From contig CANMFV010000040.1 in NCBI GenBank assembly GCA_947496835.1, forward strand, positions 1 through 7,702: a stretch of DNA of 7,702 nucleotides. Direction: 5' to 3'. Numbering within the stretch: the first letter of the stretch is position 1; each line of letters opens with the position of its first letter. The position numbers and the translations under genes are program-made. The notes beneath the pieces were generated by a model that saw only the letters and a list, made by a program, of their open reading frames with translations, was not told the DNA's origin and searched no databases. Shown here piece by piece: positions 1 to 7,497 of this stretch. The DNA is from Flavobacteriales bacterium. GTDB taxonomy: Bacteria > Bacteroidota > Bacteroidia > Flavobacteriales_D > Crocinitomicaceae.

Positions 1-327
1 AGTATTCTAGAAGCGTATGGAATCTTCTACAACAATGAAGTTTGGATTCGAAACATGCACGTAACGGAGTATGAGAATGGTTCATTTTATAACCACAAGC
101 CAAGAGCCGATCGTAAAATTCTTTTGAATCGAAAAGAGATTGTTCGCATCGAGAAATTCCTTAAAATAAAAGGAAACACGCTCATTCCAACGAAACTATT
201 TCTTTCTGAAAAAGGTTGGGTGAAAATGCACATTGCTTGTGCAGTCGGTAAAAAGCTCCATGATAAGCGAAATGATCTCAAAGAGAAAGATGATCGCCGT
301 GAAATGGATCGCGCCTTAAAACGTTAA
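1..327 (+). CDS. smpB: SsrA-binding protein SmpB, 3' part (5' end outside window)
   Basis: The reading frame is open from base 1 to a TAA at 325-327 and gives 108 residues. SmpB is normally about 150 residues, so roughly the first 40 lie left of the window. The first in-frame ATG (base 55) is an internal methionine, because the residues before it (SILEAYGIFYNNEVWIRN) already match the family. Recognisable family segments are the beta-barrel stretch EVWIRNMHVTEYENGSFYNH, then RADRKILLNRKEI, then the lysine-rich tail GKKLHDKRNDLKEKDDRREMDRALKR that becomes helical in the ribosomal decoding site. SmpB binds tmRNA (SsrA) and delivers it to stalled ribosomes for trans-translation, so incomplete proteins are tagged for proteolysis. 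The gene converges on the lolA-like gene with only 18 bases between the stop codons. Identity is assigned from recall of the family pattern; nothing looks damaged apart from the window edge. Confidence 0.95.
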   Translation, partial: SILEAYGIFYNNEVWIRNMHVTEYENGSFYNHKPRADRKILLNRKEIVRIEKFLKIKGNTLIPTKLFLSEKGWVKMHIACAVGKKLHDKRNDLKEKDDRREMDRALKR

Positions 328-345
328 ACGTAAACGCAACTTTTA

Positions 346-987
346 TTAGTCTCTAATTACTGGGTAACCTGGGAATTTCGTTTTGTCGAAAACGAATTTT
401 TTATCATCGATTTCAGGATTTGACGTGAATTTCGTCATCGAGTAGGTCATAACTGTTCCGTCTTTCGCTCTTAAAACTGCCTTTTTTAATTCGTTTTCTG
501 CTTTTGAAATATACAATACAATCGTATGGTATTCTGCTTTCGCAGGAACTTTTGGGAATAAGTCAATGATGTAAACTGATTCACCGTTTAATTTATCTTC
601 TCGGTCGAACTTATTTTTAAATCCAGTTTCCCAAATCGTCATTAATTTTTTTGGATTTAATCCGTCTTCATCGTCCGTCGCATCGGATTCATACACAGAT
701 CGCTCTTCTTTAATAACGGTCCACGTTTTTACGCCGTTGGAAATGATGGTGTTGTCACCATATGATGCGTAAAATTTGTTCCCTTTTACCCATCCTTTTC
801 CTGTTTCATTTTCATTCGCACCACTTGACGTATTTTTAACTGTAGCATTGAATTCAATGTAGAAAGACTTCATCGTTTTCATTTTCGTGGAAAGTTTATC
901 CAGGATTCCTTGCGCTTTTGCATCTTGAGAAAATACTGTTCCAACTTGTAGGAGTAAGACAGTTAAAAGGAGGTAAAATGATTTCAT
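346..987 (-). CDS. lolA: LolA-like outer-membrane lipoprotein carrier protein
   Basis: This 213-residue protein has the length of LolA. Residues 1-20 form a Sec signal peptide (MKS, hydrophobic core LLLTVLLL, cleavage expected after VFS), and the mature chain begins QDAKAQGILDKLSTKMKTMKSFYIEF, typical of the family. Other LolA-type features are the strand GVKTWTVIKEERSVYESD, the DGLNPKKLMTIWE helix near residues 107-119, and the closing strand KKFVFDKTKFPGYPVIRD. Family knowledge: LolA is a periplasmic half-barrel that takes lipoproteins from the LolCDE transporter and carries them to the outer membrane. Bacteroidota usually have LolA without a recognisable LolB, and no other lol gene is in this window. 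The ATG is chosen because it opens the signal peptide; there is no Shine-Dalgarno sequence before it (TGAAATTTAAGAT). It lies 53 bases after the propeller gene and could share its transcript. The periplasmic lipoprotein-carrier family is a confident call; the exact substrate range is unknown. Confidence 0.88.
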   Translation of the reverse strand: MKSFYLLLTVLLLQVGTVFSQDAKAQGILDKLSTKMKTMKSFYIEFNATVKNTSSGANENETGKGWVKGNKFYASYGDNTIISNGVKTWTVIKEERSVYESDATDDEDGLNPKKLMTIWETGFKNKFDREDKLNGESVYIIDLFPKVPAKAEYHTIVLYISKAENELKKAVLRAKDGTVMTYSMTKFTSNPEIDDKKFVFDKTKFPGYPVIRD

Positions 988-1040
988 ATCTTAAATTTCA
1001 GTGCAAATATCAGAAATTATGCCAAGAACTAAAAATATAG

Positions 1041-4000
1041 TTAGCGAATGATGATTAATGGTTTATTCAATACTTGATTCTCTGATTCAATTTGAAGGAT
1101 ATACGTCCCGCTTGAAATATTTTCTGGGATTTCAAATATCGAGCCCTCAAATTTTCTTTCCGTCTTGATGGATTTTCCATCTGGTGAAATCAACTGTATT
1201 TTCTTGATTCCTTCTCCTATTAGGTTCAAGCAAGTTCCACTCTGAACTGGATTGGGATAAATAGAAATGGATTGTTCAAGAGATTCATTTAAGTTCGCCA
1301 TAGACCCAAGGTTAATGTTGTCCAAATAAATGTTATTTCCCCAACCACCTTTGTTTCTGAATGCAACTTGTAGGTTTGTTTGTCCCAGGTACGCGCTCAA
1401 ATCAACAGAATCTGTACGCCATTGTTGCGCAGTTGGAATGAACGAACTTTGATTATCTGGTGAGGTAGCTAAATCAGTTCCACCTTTTAAATACACTTGC
1501 TGAAAACTTAGGCCGCAGTCTGTTGAAATCATTACAGCTAAGGTGTCAGAATAACCAGATCCCCAACGTGCATAAGCGACATCGAAATAAACATACGGTT
1601 GTATGTCTAAAACACTAGCGTCTAAAGGCATCACTAAATCATCTGTGGATTGCTGTGAATCGATGTCGTAATTGTTAAAAACTGCGGATTTTGTTGAATT
1701 TCCAAATCCACCGGCACTTGTAGATAAGCTCCAGGTTCCACCGCCGTCTTGGTTATTGATACTCCATCCATTTGGCAAGAATGCGGATTGAAAATCTTCG
1801 TTAATTCCTGTTTGTAATTGAAAAAACGAAACGTTTACGGTTAAACTATCTGTGTCCGTATGTCCTGCTGCATCGGTGATTTGAAGAATGGCTAAATGAT
1901 CACCTGCGGTTGGAAATAACACAGATGGATTTCGTTGCGTAGAACTGGAAGGAGTTCCGGTAGGGAAGGACCAGTTCCAAGTGGCATTGGTATGATTCAA
2001 AAAGGAATGGTCTTCAAAGTGGAACGAATCTACCTCACAAACAGCTACAACGGAGAGTTTATCTACATTAATGCGACAAATCGGTAAACTAGGGATTTCA
2101 GTTAAGGAGCTTTCGAAAATCCCTTTTCCGTAAGAAGCCAACCTAATTTTAGCATCACGGTAAAATGGTTTGAGAATATTTCCGCTAATAAAGGTTGGGA
2201 GTCCAGCGTTATCTAACGTAAAAGCACTGGAATTATTGCGGTAATACACTGCTTTATTCGTCGCAACATATAAACCACCATCCGTTCCAGCAATGTGCGA
2301 AATCGACTGAACACTCTCGTTATTCAGAATTGAATTGGTCCAATTATCCCAGCTTTGTCCCCCGTTGCTCGTTTTGAAGACTTTGTTTCCGTTTGCCCCA
2401 CTTGCGTAGGCAATCCACAATTCATTCTCGTTGAGTGGATTGATAGAAAGTAACATGCGACGGCTATTTCCGCCAGGAATGGTTAATAATGTCCAGTTTT
2501 GTCCACCGTCAGTAGTTTTCCAAAGCTTGCCTGTATTTCCTGACGCTGGTTGCTGATTCAAATAGATGACATTTGGATTCGAAGAAGAAACCTCGATGTA
2601 TTTCACTTGGTCATTCACGGAATTCCCAAAAGAAAAAAGCGCGTTAAACGAAGCGCCAGCATCTGTGGTTTTAAAAATGGTATTTTCCCTTCCGATATAG
2701 GCAATGCTGTAGCAATTTGGATGAAACTCCATTTCACTTGATTCCGCGGCATAATAACTTTCATTCGGTGCGTTCCCAAAAGGAGCTCCCCCAATTGGGT
2801 CACTCAAGTTAAACGGAATTCTCCTTCCACCAATATCAGAGAAATAAGTAAGACGATTCCTTCCTGGATTCACATAACCTGTAGGTGCTTCGCCACCGCC
2901 TAGTTCTAGGAAATTCCCAGCACCGTAATTCTCGTGGTAAGCTAAATTCCCATTGTGGTATAATCCACCAACAAGGACGTCTTCGTTCCATCCTGAACCG
3001 AAGCCCCAATAATCTGACCCACGCACTCCAGACATGCGAAATTCAGGATCAGTAGCAAAGAAATCGTTGGAATGATAGATTCCACCATCGGTTGTAATCC
3101 ATGTTTCGTTTCCGACAACTCTGAAATCTTGATTGTCCACGTGTAGAGATAATGGACCTCCAACATAACCTGAAACTGAGGTAAATGTCGCTCCGCCATC
3201 TGTTGATTTGTATACGTTTAATCCGCCAACAAAAATGACGTTTGGATCGGTCGGTGATGCCATTAATGCACAATTGTAAAATCCTTGGTGATAAAGCCAT
3301 GTACTTGTTCCAATTGCTAAATTCACGTGTGAAGTTGTGTATGGGCCACCCACAGGAGTATTCGGAAGTGTCCAAGTAGAACCACCGTCATCGCTGCGGT
3401 AAACACCAATGTAACCGAGATCATTTGGTTTCGATTCGCCAATTAAATATGCGTATACGCGATTTGGATCTGCGGGAGTGACTGCGATACGTGCGCCACC
3501 ATCATTTCGTGCTGGATCTGTTGATGTATACCAGCCATTTGACTGTACAGCCCAAGTTTGTCCTGAATCCGTTGATTTTAAAAATTCACAATTCAAGGTG
3601 CTAGCGTTGTGTTTGACCAAATATAGGATTGTGCTGTTTGCTGTATTTGCCTTAATATCGTAACAAGCATCGGAATAGGGTTGTGTCCAATTCAAGCCAC
3701 CATCCGTACTTTTAAAAAGTCCTTTATCTGTTGTTGCAAAAACCAGGTTGCTATTTCCTGGGTTAATCAAAATCTCATTCACACCAAAATTGGAATTTGG
3801 AAGTACATTGATCCATGTTGATCCTCCATCAATGGAACGAAGAATTCCTTTATTTCCTCCAGCAAAGACGGTATTTGGATTCGTATAATCTACTTCAACG
3901 GCAGTTACACCACTTCCAAAATCAAGCGCTAATGAAACGCAAGTCCAGTTTGCTCCCGCATCTATACTTTTGTACACTTCACCTGGTTCTGTTCCACAAT

Positions 4001-4457
4001 AGCAGACATTTGGCATGTTTAAACATTGGTCAAAACTATAAACATTCGTTTGACCTGAACCTTGTGTTAGTCCTTCTTGGAAATTGGTGATTGGTCCCAC
4101 GGCACTCCAGTTGGATGATTTTTGTTGCTTTTGTTTTCTCAAATATGCTTGATCGATTTGTCCTTGTTCTCCCTCGTTCGGTTTTTGGATATATCCAGCA
4201 GCATTTAAGTAAGGTTGTGCTGCTCTTCTCCAACGTTTGTAGTATTGTGTGTGAAACGTTTTGATGAAGTCGTGTTCTTGAAAATAAGAGCGATACAACG
4301 CATCTACTTCAAAGATACTTGGGTTTTCACTGTACATCAATTTTGCCCACTCAGGAAGTTGTGCAATTTCGTGTGTACTTGGTTTTTTTAGGTTTTGAGC
4401 GAAGGTCGCACATTGCATACAAGCAAAGACGATGGTGAATAGTAGTTTTGAGCGCAT
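1041..4457 (-). CDS. Secreted Asp-box (sortilin/BNR-like) beta-propeller protein with PKD, jelly-roll and type IX sorting domain
   Basis: A 1138-residue exported protein of modular build. Residues 1-20 are a Sec signal peptide (MRSKLLFTIVFACMQCATFA). Residues 22-110 hold the aromatic, basic segment PEWAKLMYSENPSIFEV...HTQYYKRWRR that often precedes such propellers in Flavobacteriia. Asp-box repeats (S/T-x-D-x-G-x-T/S/N-W/F) start at about 164, 208, 250, 295, 355, 418, 597, 648 and 696, the signature of sialidase/VPS10-type beta-propellers. A PKD-like domain follows (about 793-877, with WNWSFPTG and ILQITDAAGH). Residues 885-1052 look like a MAM-type jelly roll (DFQSAFLPNGW, ISTDCGLSF, NIYLDNINLG). 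Residues 1066-1138 match the type A sorting tail (SIYPNPVQSG, GTYILQI, ending IIIR), which type IX secretion recognises and usually removes when the protein is anchored at the surface. I see no catalytic sialidase or protease signature, so the role (adhesion, glycan or protein binding) is inferred. The ATG is preceded by a purine-rich AAAAAGAG. The gene starts 54 bases after the DCC1-like gene. Confidence 0.9.
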   Translation of the reverse strand: MRSKLLFTIVFACMQCATFAQNLKKPSTHEIAQLPEWAKLMYSENPSIFEVDALYRSYFQEHDFIKTFHTQYYKRWRRAAQPYLNAAGYIQKPNEGEQGQIDQAYLRKQKQQKSSNWSAVGPITNFQEGLTQGSGQTNVYSFDQCLNMPNVCYCGTEPGEVYKSIDAGANWTCVSLALDFGSGVTAVEVDYTNPNTVFAGGNKGILRSIDGGSTWINVLPNSNFGVNEILINPGNSNLVFATTDKGLFKSTDGGLNWTQPYSDACYDIKANTANSTILYLVKHNASTLNCEFLKSTDSGQTWAVQSNGWYTSTDPARNDGGARIAVTPADPNRVYAYLIGESKPNDLGYIGVYRSDDGGSTWTLPNTPVGGPYTTSHVNLAIGTSTWLYHQGFYNCALMASPTDPNVIFVGGLNVYKSTDGGATFTSVSGYVGGPLSLHVDNQDFRVVGNETWITTDGGIYHSNDFFATDPEFRMSGVRGSDYWGFGSGWNEDVLVGGLYHNGNLAYHENYGAGNFLELGGGEAPTGYVNPGRNRLTYFSDIGGRRIPFNLSDPIGGAPFGNAPNESYYAAESSEMEFHPNCYSIAYIGRENTIFKTTDAGASFNALFSFGNSVNDQVKYIEVSSSNPNVIYLNQQPASGNTGKLWKTTDGGQNWTLLTIPGGNSRRMLLSINPLNENELWIAYASGANGNKVFKTSNGGQSWDNWTNSILNNESVQSISHIAGTDGGLYVATNKAVYYRNNSSAFTLDNAGLPTFISGNILKPFYRDAKIRLASYGKGIFESSLTEIPSLPICRINVDKLSVVAVCEVDSFHFEDHSFLNHTNATWNWSFPTGTPSSSTQRNPSVLFPTAGDHLAILQITDAAGHTDTDSLTVNVSFFQLQTGINEDFQSAFLPNGWSINNQDGGGTWSLSTSAGGFGNSTKSAVFNNYDIDSQQSTDDLVMPLDASVLDIQPYVYFDVAYARWGSGYSDTLAVMISTDCGLSFQQVYLKGGTDLATSPDNQSSFIPTAQQWRTDSVDLSAYLGQTNLQVAFRNKGGWGNNIYLDNINLGSMANLNESLEQSISIYPNPVQSGTCLNLIGEGIKKIQLISPDGKSIKTERKFEGSIFEIPENISSGTYILQIESENQVLNKPLIIIR

Positions 4458-4511
4458 AATCTCTTTTTAATTGAGTCACGCTAATTTAGTGTTTTTTAAG
4501 AAATAGTTGTT

Positions 4512-4913
4512 CTAAGCGAGAAAGCGACTTTTCCATTCCGAACTTGGTAACATGCATGTTTTCAACTTGCCAAATACGCGGTAGCGTCTTTTCGCACAGA
4601 AACGATAAGCTACATTTCGAATCATTGGAGGTATAATTCTCAAGATCGATAACAGTTTCCAAATTCCACCTAAATCACTTAAAATACCTAATACGGCTGA
4701 ACTTTCCGTGAGTACTTTTCCGTTTTTTAAATAGATCACAGAATCCATTGGATTAACCCTGAATGTCATGGTTTTCAGCTTTTCTTTCACGAAATCAGAC
4801 TGTGCGGTGGTAAAATAAAATTGCTTTGCTCGGTCCTTTTTGAGAATAAACAGGACAAACGAATTACACAATATGCAAACTCCGTCGAAAACAATGATTT
4901 TTTTATCGACCAT
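4512..4913 (-). CDS. DCC1-like thiol-disulfide oxidoreductase family protein (DUF393)
   Basis: This 133-residue protein has the DCC family signature near its N-terminus: IIVFDGVCILCN, that is D10-G-V-C13-I-L-C16, a thioredoxin-like CxxC preceded by an aspartate. The family pattern continues with FYFTTAQSD (about 32-40), then DSVIYLKNGKVLTESSAVLGIL, and a C-terminal block RFCAKRRYRVFGKLKTCMLPSSEWKSRFLA corresponding to the usual RYxxFG...C..P motif. Length is normal (about 110-140). Members are predicted thiol-disulfide oxidoreductases, but few have been studied and the substrate is unknown. There is no signal peptide, so it probably acts in the cytosol or at the inner face of the membrane; residues around 79-95 are hydrophobic but broken by charged residues. 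Its ATG overlaps the lon stop codon (TAATG), and the purine-rich AAAGAAA just upstream lies inside lon, so co-transcription and translational coupling to lon are likely. Confidence 0.88.
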   Translation of the reverse strand: MVDKKIIVFDGVCILCNSFVLFILKKDRAKQFYFTTAQSDFVKEKLKTMTFRVNPMDSVIYLKNGKVLTESSAVLGILSDLGGIWKLLSILRIIPPMIRNVAYRFCAKRRYRVFGKLKTCMLPSSEWKSRFLA

Positions 4914-7372
4914 TATTTCTTTATAGGAACTTCGATTTTCTTCGGGTTTTTCACTTTTTCGTTCGTTAAAGCAAGTTCCAATACTTCAGACATTTTACTT
5001 ACAAAGTGGAAAGTAATTCCTTTCAAATAATCTTCTTTGACCTCGTCAATGTCTTGTTTGTTTTTAGTGCACAGAATGATTTCCTTGATTCCAGCACGTT
5101 TTGCAGCAAGAATTTTCTCCTTGATTCCACCAACAGGTAAAACATCTCCTCTAAGCGTGATTTCACCGGTCATCGCCAAGTTTTTCTTCACTTTGCGTTG
5201 CGTAAATACGGATGCTAATGAAGTAAGCATCGTGATACCAGCACTTGGACCATCTTTTGGTGTTGCTCCTTCCGGAACATGAACATGGATATTGTGTTCA
5301 TCAAATACTTCTTGATCCAGTCCAAGTAAATCACTGTGTCCTTTCAAGAATTCAAGCGCAATAACAGCCGATTCTTTCATGACATCACCTAAATTACCCG
5401 TCAAGGTCAATTTTCCTTTTCCTTTGGTGATGGATGATTCAATGAAAAGGATGTCTCCACCAACGGAAGTCCAAGCCAAACCAGTTACCACACCAGCGGT
5501 ATCATTGTTAATGTATTTCGTTCGCGATCTTCCAGCTCCAAGGAACGTGAAAAGATCGTCCATGGTGATTGTTGGATTAAACGTTTCCTCCATAGCAATT
5601 TGACGGGCTCTATTTCTGACAAGTTTCGCTGTCACTTTGTCTAGGCCACGTACGCCGGATTCATTGGTGTATTCTTCTACGATTTTCTCCCAAACTTTTT
5701 TATCTACTTGGATGTCATTCTTCGTGATTCCGTGTTCAGCAATTTGCTTAGGAAGTAAGTGTCTTTTCGCAATTTCAATTTTCTCCTCGATGGTGTATCC
5801 ATTCACCTCGATGATTTCCATGCGATCAAGTAATGGGGATTGAACCGTGCTTAAACTATTCGCTGTTGCAATAAATAAAACCTTGGATAAGTCAAATTCA
5901 GTCTCCACATAATTATCATAGAACGCGCTATTTTGTTCAGGATCCAAGACTTCAAGTAGGGCAGAGGAAGGGTCACCGTGGTGATTTCTACCCAATTTAT
6001 CGATTTCATCCAATACGAAAACCGGATTTGCTGTTTCTGCTTTTTTCAAGTTTTGCATAATGCGTCCAGGCATCGCTCCGATGTATGTTTTGCGGTGCCC
6101 ACGGATTTCTGCTTCGTCGTGAAGTCCACCAAGGGACATGCGAATGTATTTTCTTCCAAGTGCTTCAGCAATTGATTTACCTAGTGAAGTTTTTCCAACT
6201 CCTGGAGGTCCATAGAAACAAAGAATCGGTGATTTCATGTTTCCTTTCAATTTGAGAACAGCCAAATATTCTAGAATACGTTCTTTGACTTTTTCCATGC
6301 CGAAATGATCTCGTTCAAGGATTTTCTTCGCACGATTCAAATCTAGTTTATCGTTGGTGTAAACTCCCCAAGGTAGGTCTAGCAATAAGTCTAAATAATT
6401 CATTTGAACGGTGTATTCTGCACCTTGCGGATTCATGCGTTGCAATTTTTCTAGTTCTTTGACGAATAGTTTTTTGACACGTTCGTCCCATTTTTTTGAT
6501 TTTGCCCGTTCTTCAAAATCGCGCACATCTTGAATTTGTGGATTATCTCCCAATTCATCTTGAATGGTTCGCATTTGTTGATGCAAGAAATAATCGCGTT
6601 GTTGTTTGTCCAAATCCTTGCGAACTCTATTTTGAATTTCGTTGCGCATTTCGAGCATTTGGACTTCGAGGGTCAAATGTTCCATGACCATCATCACACG
6701 TTTTTTAACGTCCATTTCTTCCAACATCTCTTGTTTCTTTGCCACATCAGCGTTCATGTTTGACGAGATGAAGTTTACCAAGAAAGTTGGACTATCAATG
6801 TTTCCGATGGCGAATTGTGCTTCTGAAGGAATGTTTGGGCTTTCGCGAATAATTTGAAGAGCCAAGTCCTTGATTGTCTTAAACATAATATCAAGCTCTT
6901 GATTCCCTTGTTCAAATGGAATTTCTTTGAAAATGTTCACTTTCGCACGCATGTACGGCTCCGTTTGAACAGGTGTTACGATTTCAAAACGACGCTTTCC
7001 TTGAAGGATAACTGTTGAACTGCCATCTGGCATTTTTAATAATCGAATAATTTGAGCTACAGTACCAATGTTATGCAAATCAACGAAATTAGGCGATTCT
7101 TCCTCCTGATTTTTTTGAGAAACGACACCGATGATTTTATTTCCTTTGTTCGCTTCTTGTATAAGTTTGATGGATTTATCTCTACCAACTGTAATGGGAA
7201 TAACAACCCCTGGAAAAAGGACATTGTTCCGTAATGGAAGAATTGGGAGTTCGTTAGGAAACTCTTGATTATTGACATTTTCCTCCTCTTCAGCGGTAAT
7301 CAAAGGGATGAACTCTGCATCTGATTCCATGCCAGACATCCCGAAAAAACCGTGCTCAAATAAATCACTCAT
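4913..7372 (-). CDS. lon: ATP-dependent Lon protease (endopeptidase La)
   Basis: An 819-residue, apparently intact Lon (E. coli Lon is 784). Residues 1-40 are an acidic leader; the LON substrate-binding domain starts at ELPILPLRNNVLFPGVVIPI (about 41-60) and is followed by a helical, coiled-coil-rich region to about 340. The AAA+ module shows Walker A GPPGVGKT (388-395, K394), Walker B FVLDEIDK (D455, E456), sensor-1 N505 in ATAN, the arginine finger R517 in LLDRME, and sensor-2 R575 in ESGVRGL. The protease domain carries the catalytic serine in PKDGPSAG (S710) and the catalytic lysine in GGIKEK (K753), with the 43-residue spacing of E. coli S679/K722. Lon is a cytosolic homohexamer that unfolds and degrades misfolded and regulatory proteins. 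The start MSDLFEHGF is the first in-frame ATG with family-like sequence; its leader lacks a strong Shine-Dalgarno sequence. The 125 bases upstream contain several inverted repeats that may bear on its expression. The stop overlaps the DCC1-like start. Confidence 0.98.
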   Translation of the reverse strand: MSDLFEHGFFGMSGMESDAEFIPLITAEEEENVNNQEFPNELPILPLRNNVLFPGVVIPITVGRDKSIKLIQEANKGNKIIGVVSQKNQEEESPNFVDLHNIGTVAQIIRLLKMPDGSSTVILQGKRRFEIVTPVQTEPYMRAKVNIFKEIPFEQGNQELDIMFKTIKDLALQIIRESPNIPSEAQFAIGNIDSPTFLVNFISSNMNADVAKKQEMLEEMDVKKRVMMVMEHLTLEVQMLEMRNEIQNRVRKDLDKQQRDYFLHQQMRTIQDELGDNPQIQDVRDFEERAKSKKWDERVKKLFVKELEKLQRMNPQGAEYTVQMNYLDLLLDLPWGVYTNDKLDLNRAKKILERDHFGMEKVKERILEYLAVLKLKGNMKSPILCFYGPPGVGKTSLGKSIAEALGRKYIRMSLGGLHDEAEIRGHRKTYIGAMPGRIMQNLKKAETANPVFVLDEIDKLGRNHHGDPSSALLEVLDPEQNSAFYDNYVETEFDLSKVLFIATANSLSTVQSPLLDRMEIIEVNGYTIEEKIEIAKRHLLPKQIAEHGITKNDIQVDKKVWEKIVEEYTNESGVRGLDKVTAKLVRNRARQIAMEETFNPTITMDDLFTFLGAGRSRTKYINNDTAGVVTGLAWTSVGGDILFIESSITKGKGKLTLTGNLGDVMKESAVIALEFLKGHSDLLGLDQEVFDEHNIHVHVPEGATPKDGPSAGITMLTSLASVFTQRKVKKNLAMTGEITLRGDVLPVGGIKEKILAAKRAGIKEIILCTKNKQDIDEVKEDYLKGITFHFVSKMSEVLELALTNEKVKNPKKIEVPIKK

Positions 7373-7381
7373 ATCTTATGT

Positions 7382-7397
7382 GTTGCGACAACTTGTC
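7382..7397 (-). repeat. Overlapping short inverted repeats just upstream of the lon start
   Basis: Two small inverted repeats share bases and cannot form together. On the lon-sense strand they are GACAAGTTGTC (5-base arms around one G, at 7387-7397) and GTTGTCGCAAC (4-base arms around TCG, at 7382-7392). They sit 10-25 bases before the lon ATG, where a ribosome would bind. GACAAG could also pair with the CTTGTC of the hairpin at 7455-7476. The arms are short enough to arise by chance; any role in lon translation is inference. Confidence 0.3.
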
Positions 7398-7405
7398 ATA
7401 TTAGT

Positions 7406-7420
7406 TTTGAGAATCTCAAA
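7406..7420. repeat. 15-base palindrome TTTGAGAATCTCAAA upstream of lon
   Basis: A perfect inverted repeat with 7-base arms (TTTGAGA and TCTCAAA) around a single central A. The symmetry continues outward as AGTTT/AAACT if one extra T is allowed to bulge on the left arm. Its inner edge is 34 bases before the lon ATG. The one-base centre fits a two-fold symmetric protein-binding site (operator) better than an RNA hairpin. It overlaps a loose match to the Bacteroidota -7 promoter element (AAAGTTTG against TAnnTTTG, minus strand 7424-7417). I cannot name a regulator that binds it. Confidence 0.45.
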
Positions 7421-7454
7421 CTTTCGTAAGTAGAAACTAGCTGTGGCCTATTGG

Positions 7455-7476
7455 ACAAGCATTGTGCCATGCTTGT
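7455..7476 (-). repeat. Stem-loop between the sugar nucleotidyltransferase gene and lon; possible weak terminator
   Basis: On the minus strand, ACAAGCAT and ATGCTTGT form a perfect 8-base-pair stem around the 6-base loop GGCACA, starting 21 bases after the stop codon of the upstream gene. No T-run follows (the next bases are CCAATAGG), so a standard intrinsic terminator is not supported. The AAGCA arm can alternatively pair with the TGCTT directly upstream (inverted repeat at 7470-7481), giving two mutually exclusive folds. It may be a processing or 3'-end stabilising structure, or a weak terminator separating the two genes. Confidence 0.4.
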
Positions 7477-7497
7477 AAGCACTGAAAATTCGTCAGT

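Noticed and set aside
1004..1011. Possible -7 promoter box before the lolA-like gene (GATATTTG on the minus strand, 7 of 8 to TAnnTTTG).
   Set aside because: No TTTG-type -33 element lies 19-21 bases upstream, and such partial matches are common in AT-rich sequence. It remains possible but unsupported.
3049..3375. A 108-codon minus-strand open frame, and several of 60-90 codons on both strands, inside the propeller gene and lon.
   Set aside because: They overlap clearly real genes in other frames, and their translations are low in recognisable motifs and odd in composition. The repeated Asp-box coding sequence makes out-of-frame open stretches likely.
1700..4050. Repeated short DNA motifs (CCACCGTC / CCACCATC and similar) in the propeller gene, considered as DNA repeats.
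   Set aside because: They are the codons of the Asp-box DGG segments on the coding strand and vary at synonymous positions, so they reflect protein repeats.
1041..4457. Considered calling the propeller protein a sialidase or a peptidase.
   Set aside because: Asp boxes alone define the fold, not catalysis. I could not find the arginine triad or FRIP-type motif of sialidases, nor protease motifs.
4481..4488. Possible -7 promoter box before the propeller gene (TAAATTAG on the minus strand).
   Set aside because: Again no matching -33 element at proper spacing; the upstream bases are part of the DCC1 gene end. Not strong enough to list.
4475..4495. Small CAC-TAA / TTA-GC-GTG symmetry in the gap between DCC1 and the propeller gene, considered as a terminator.
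   Set aside because: The arms need a two-base bulge, the stem is AT-rich and short, and no T-run follows on the minus strand.
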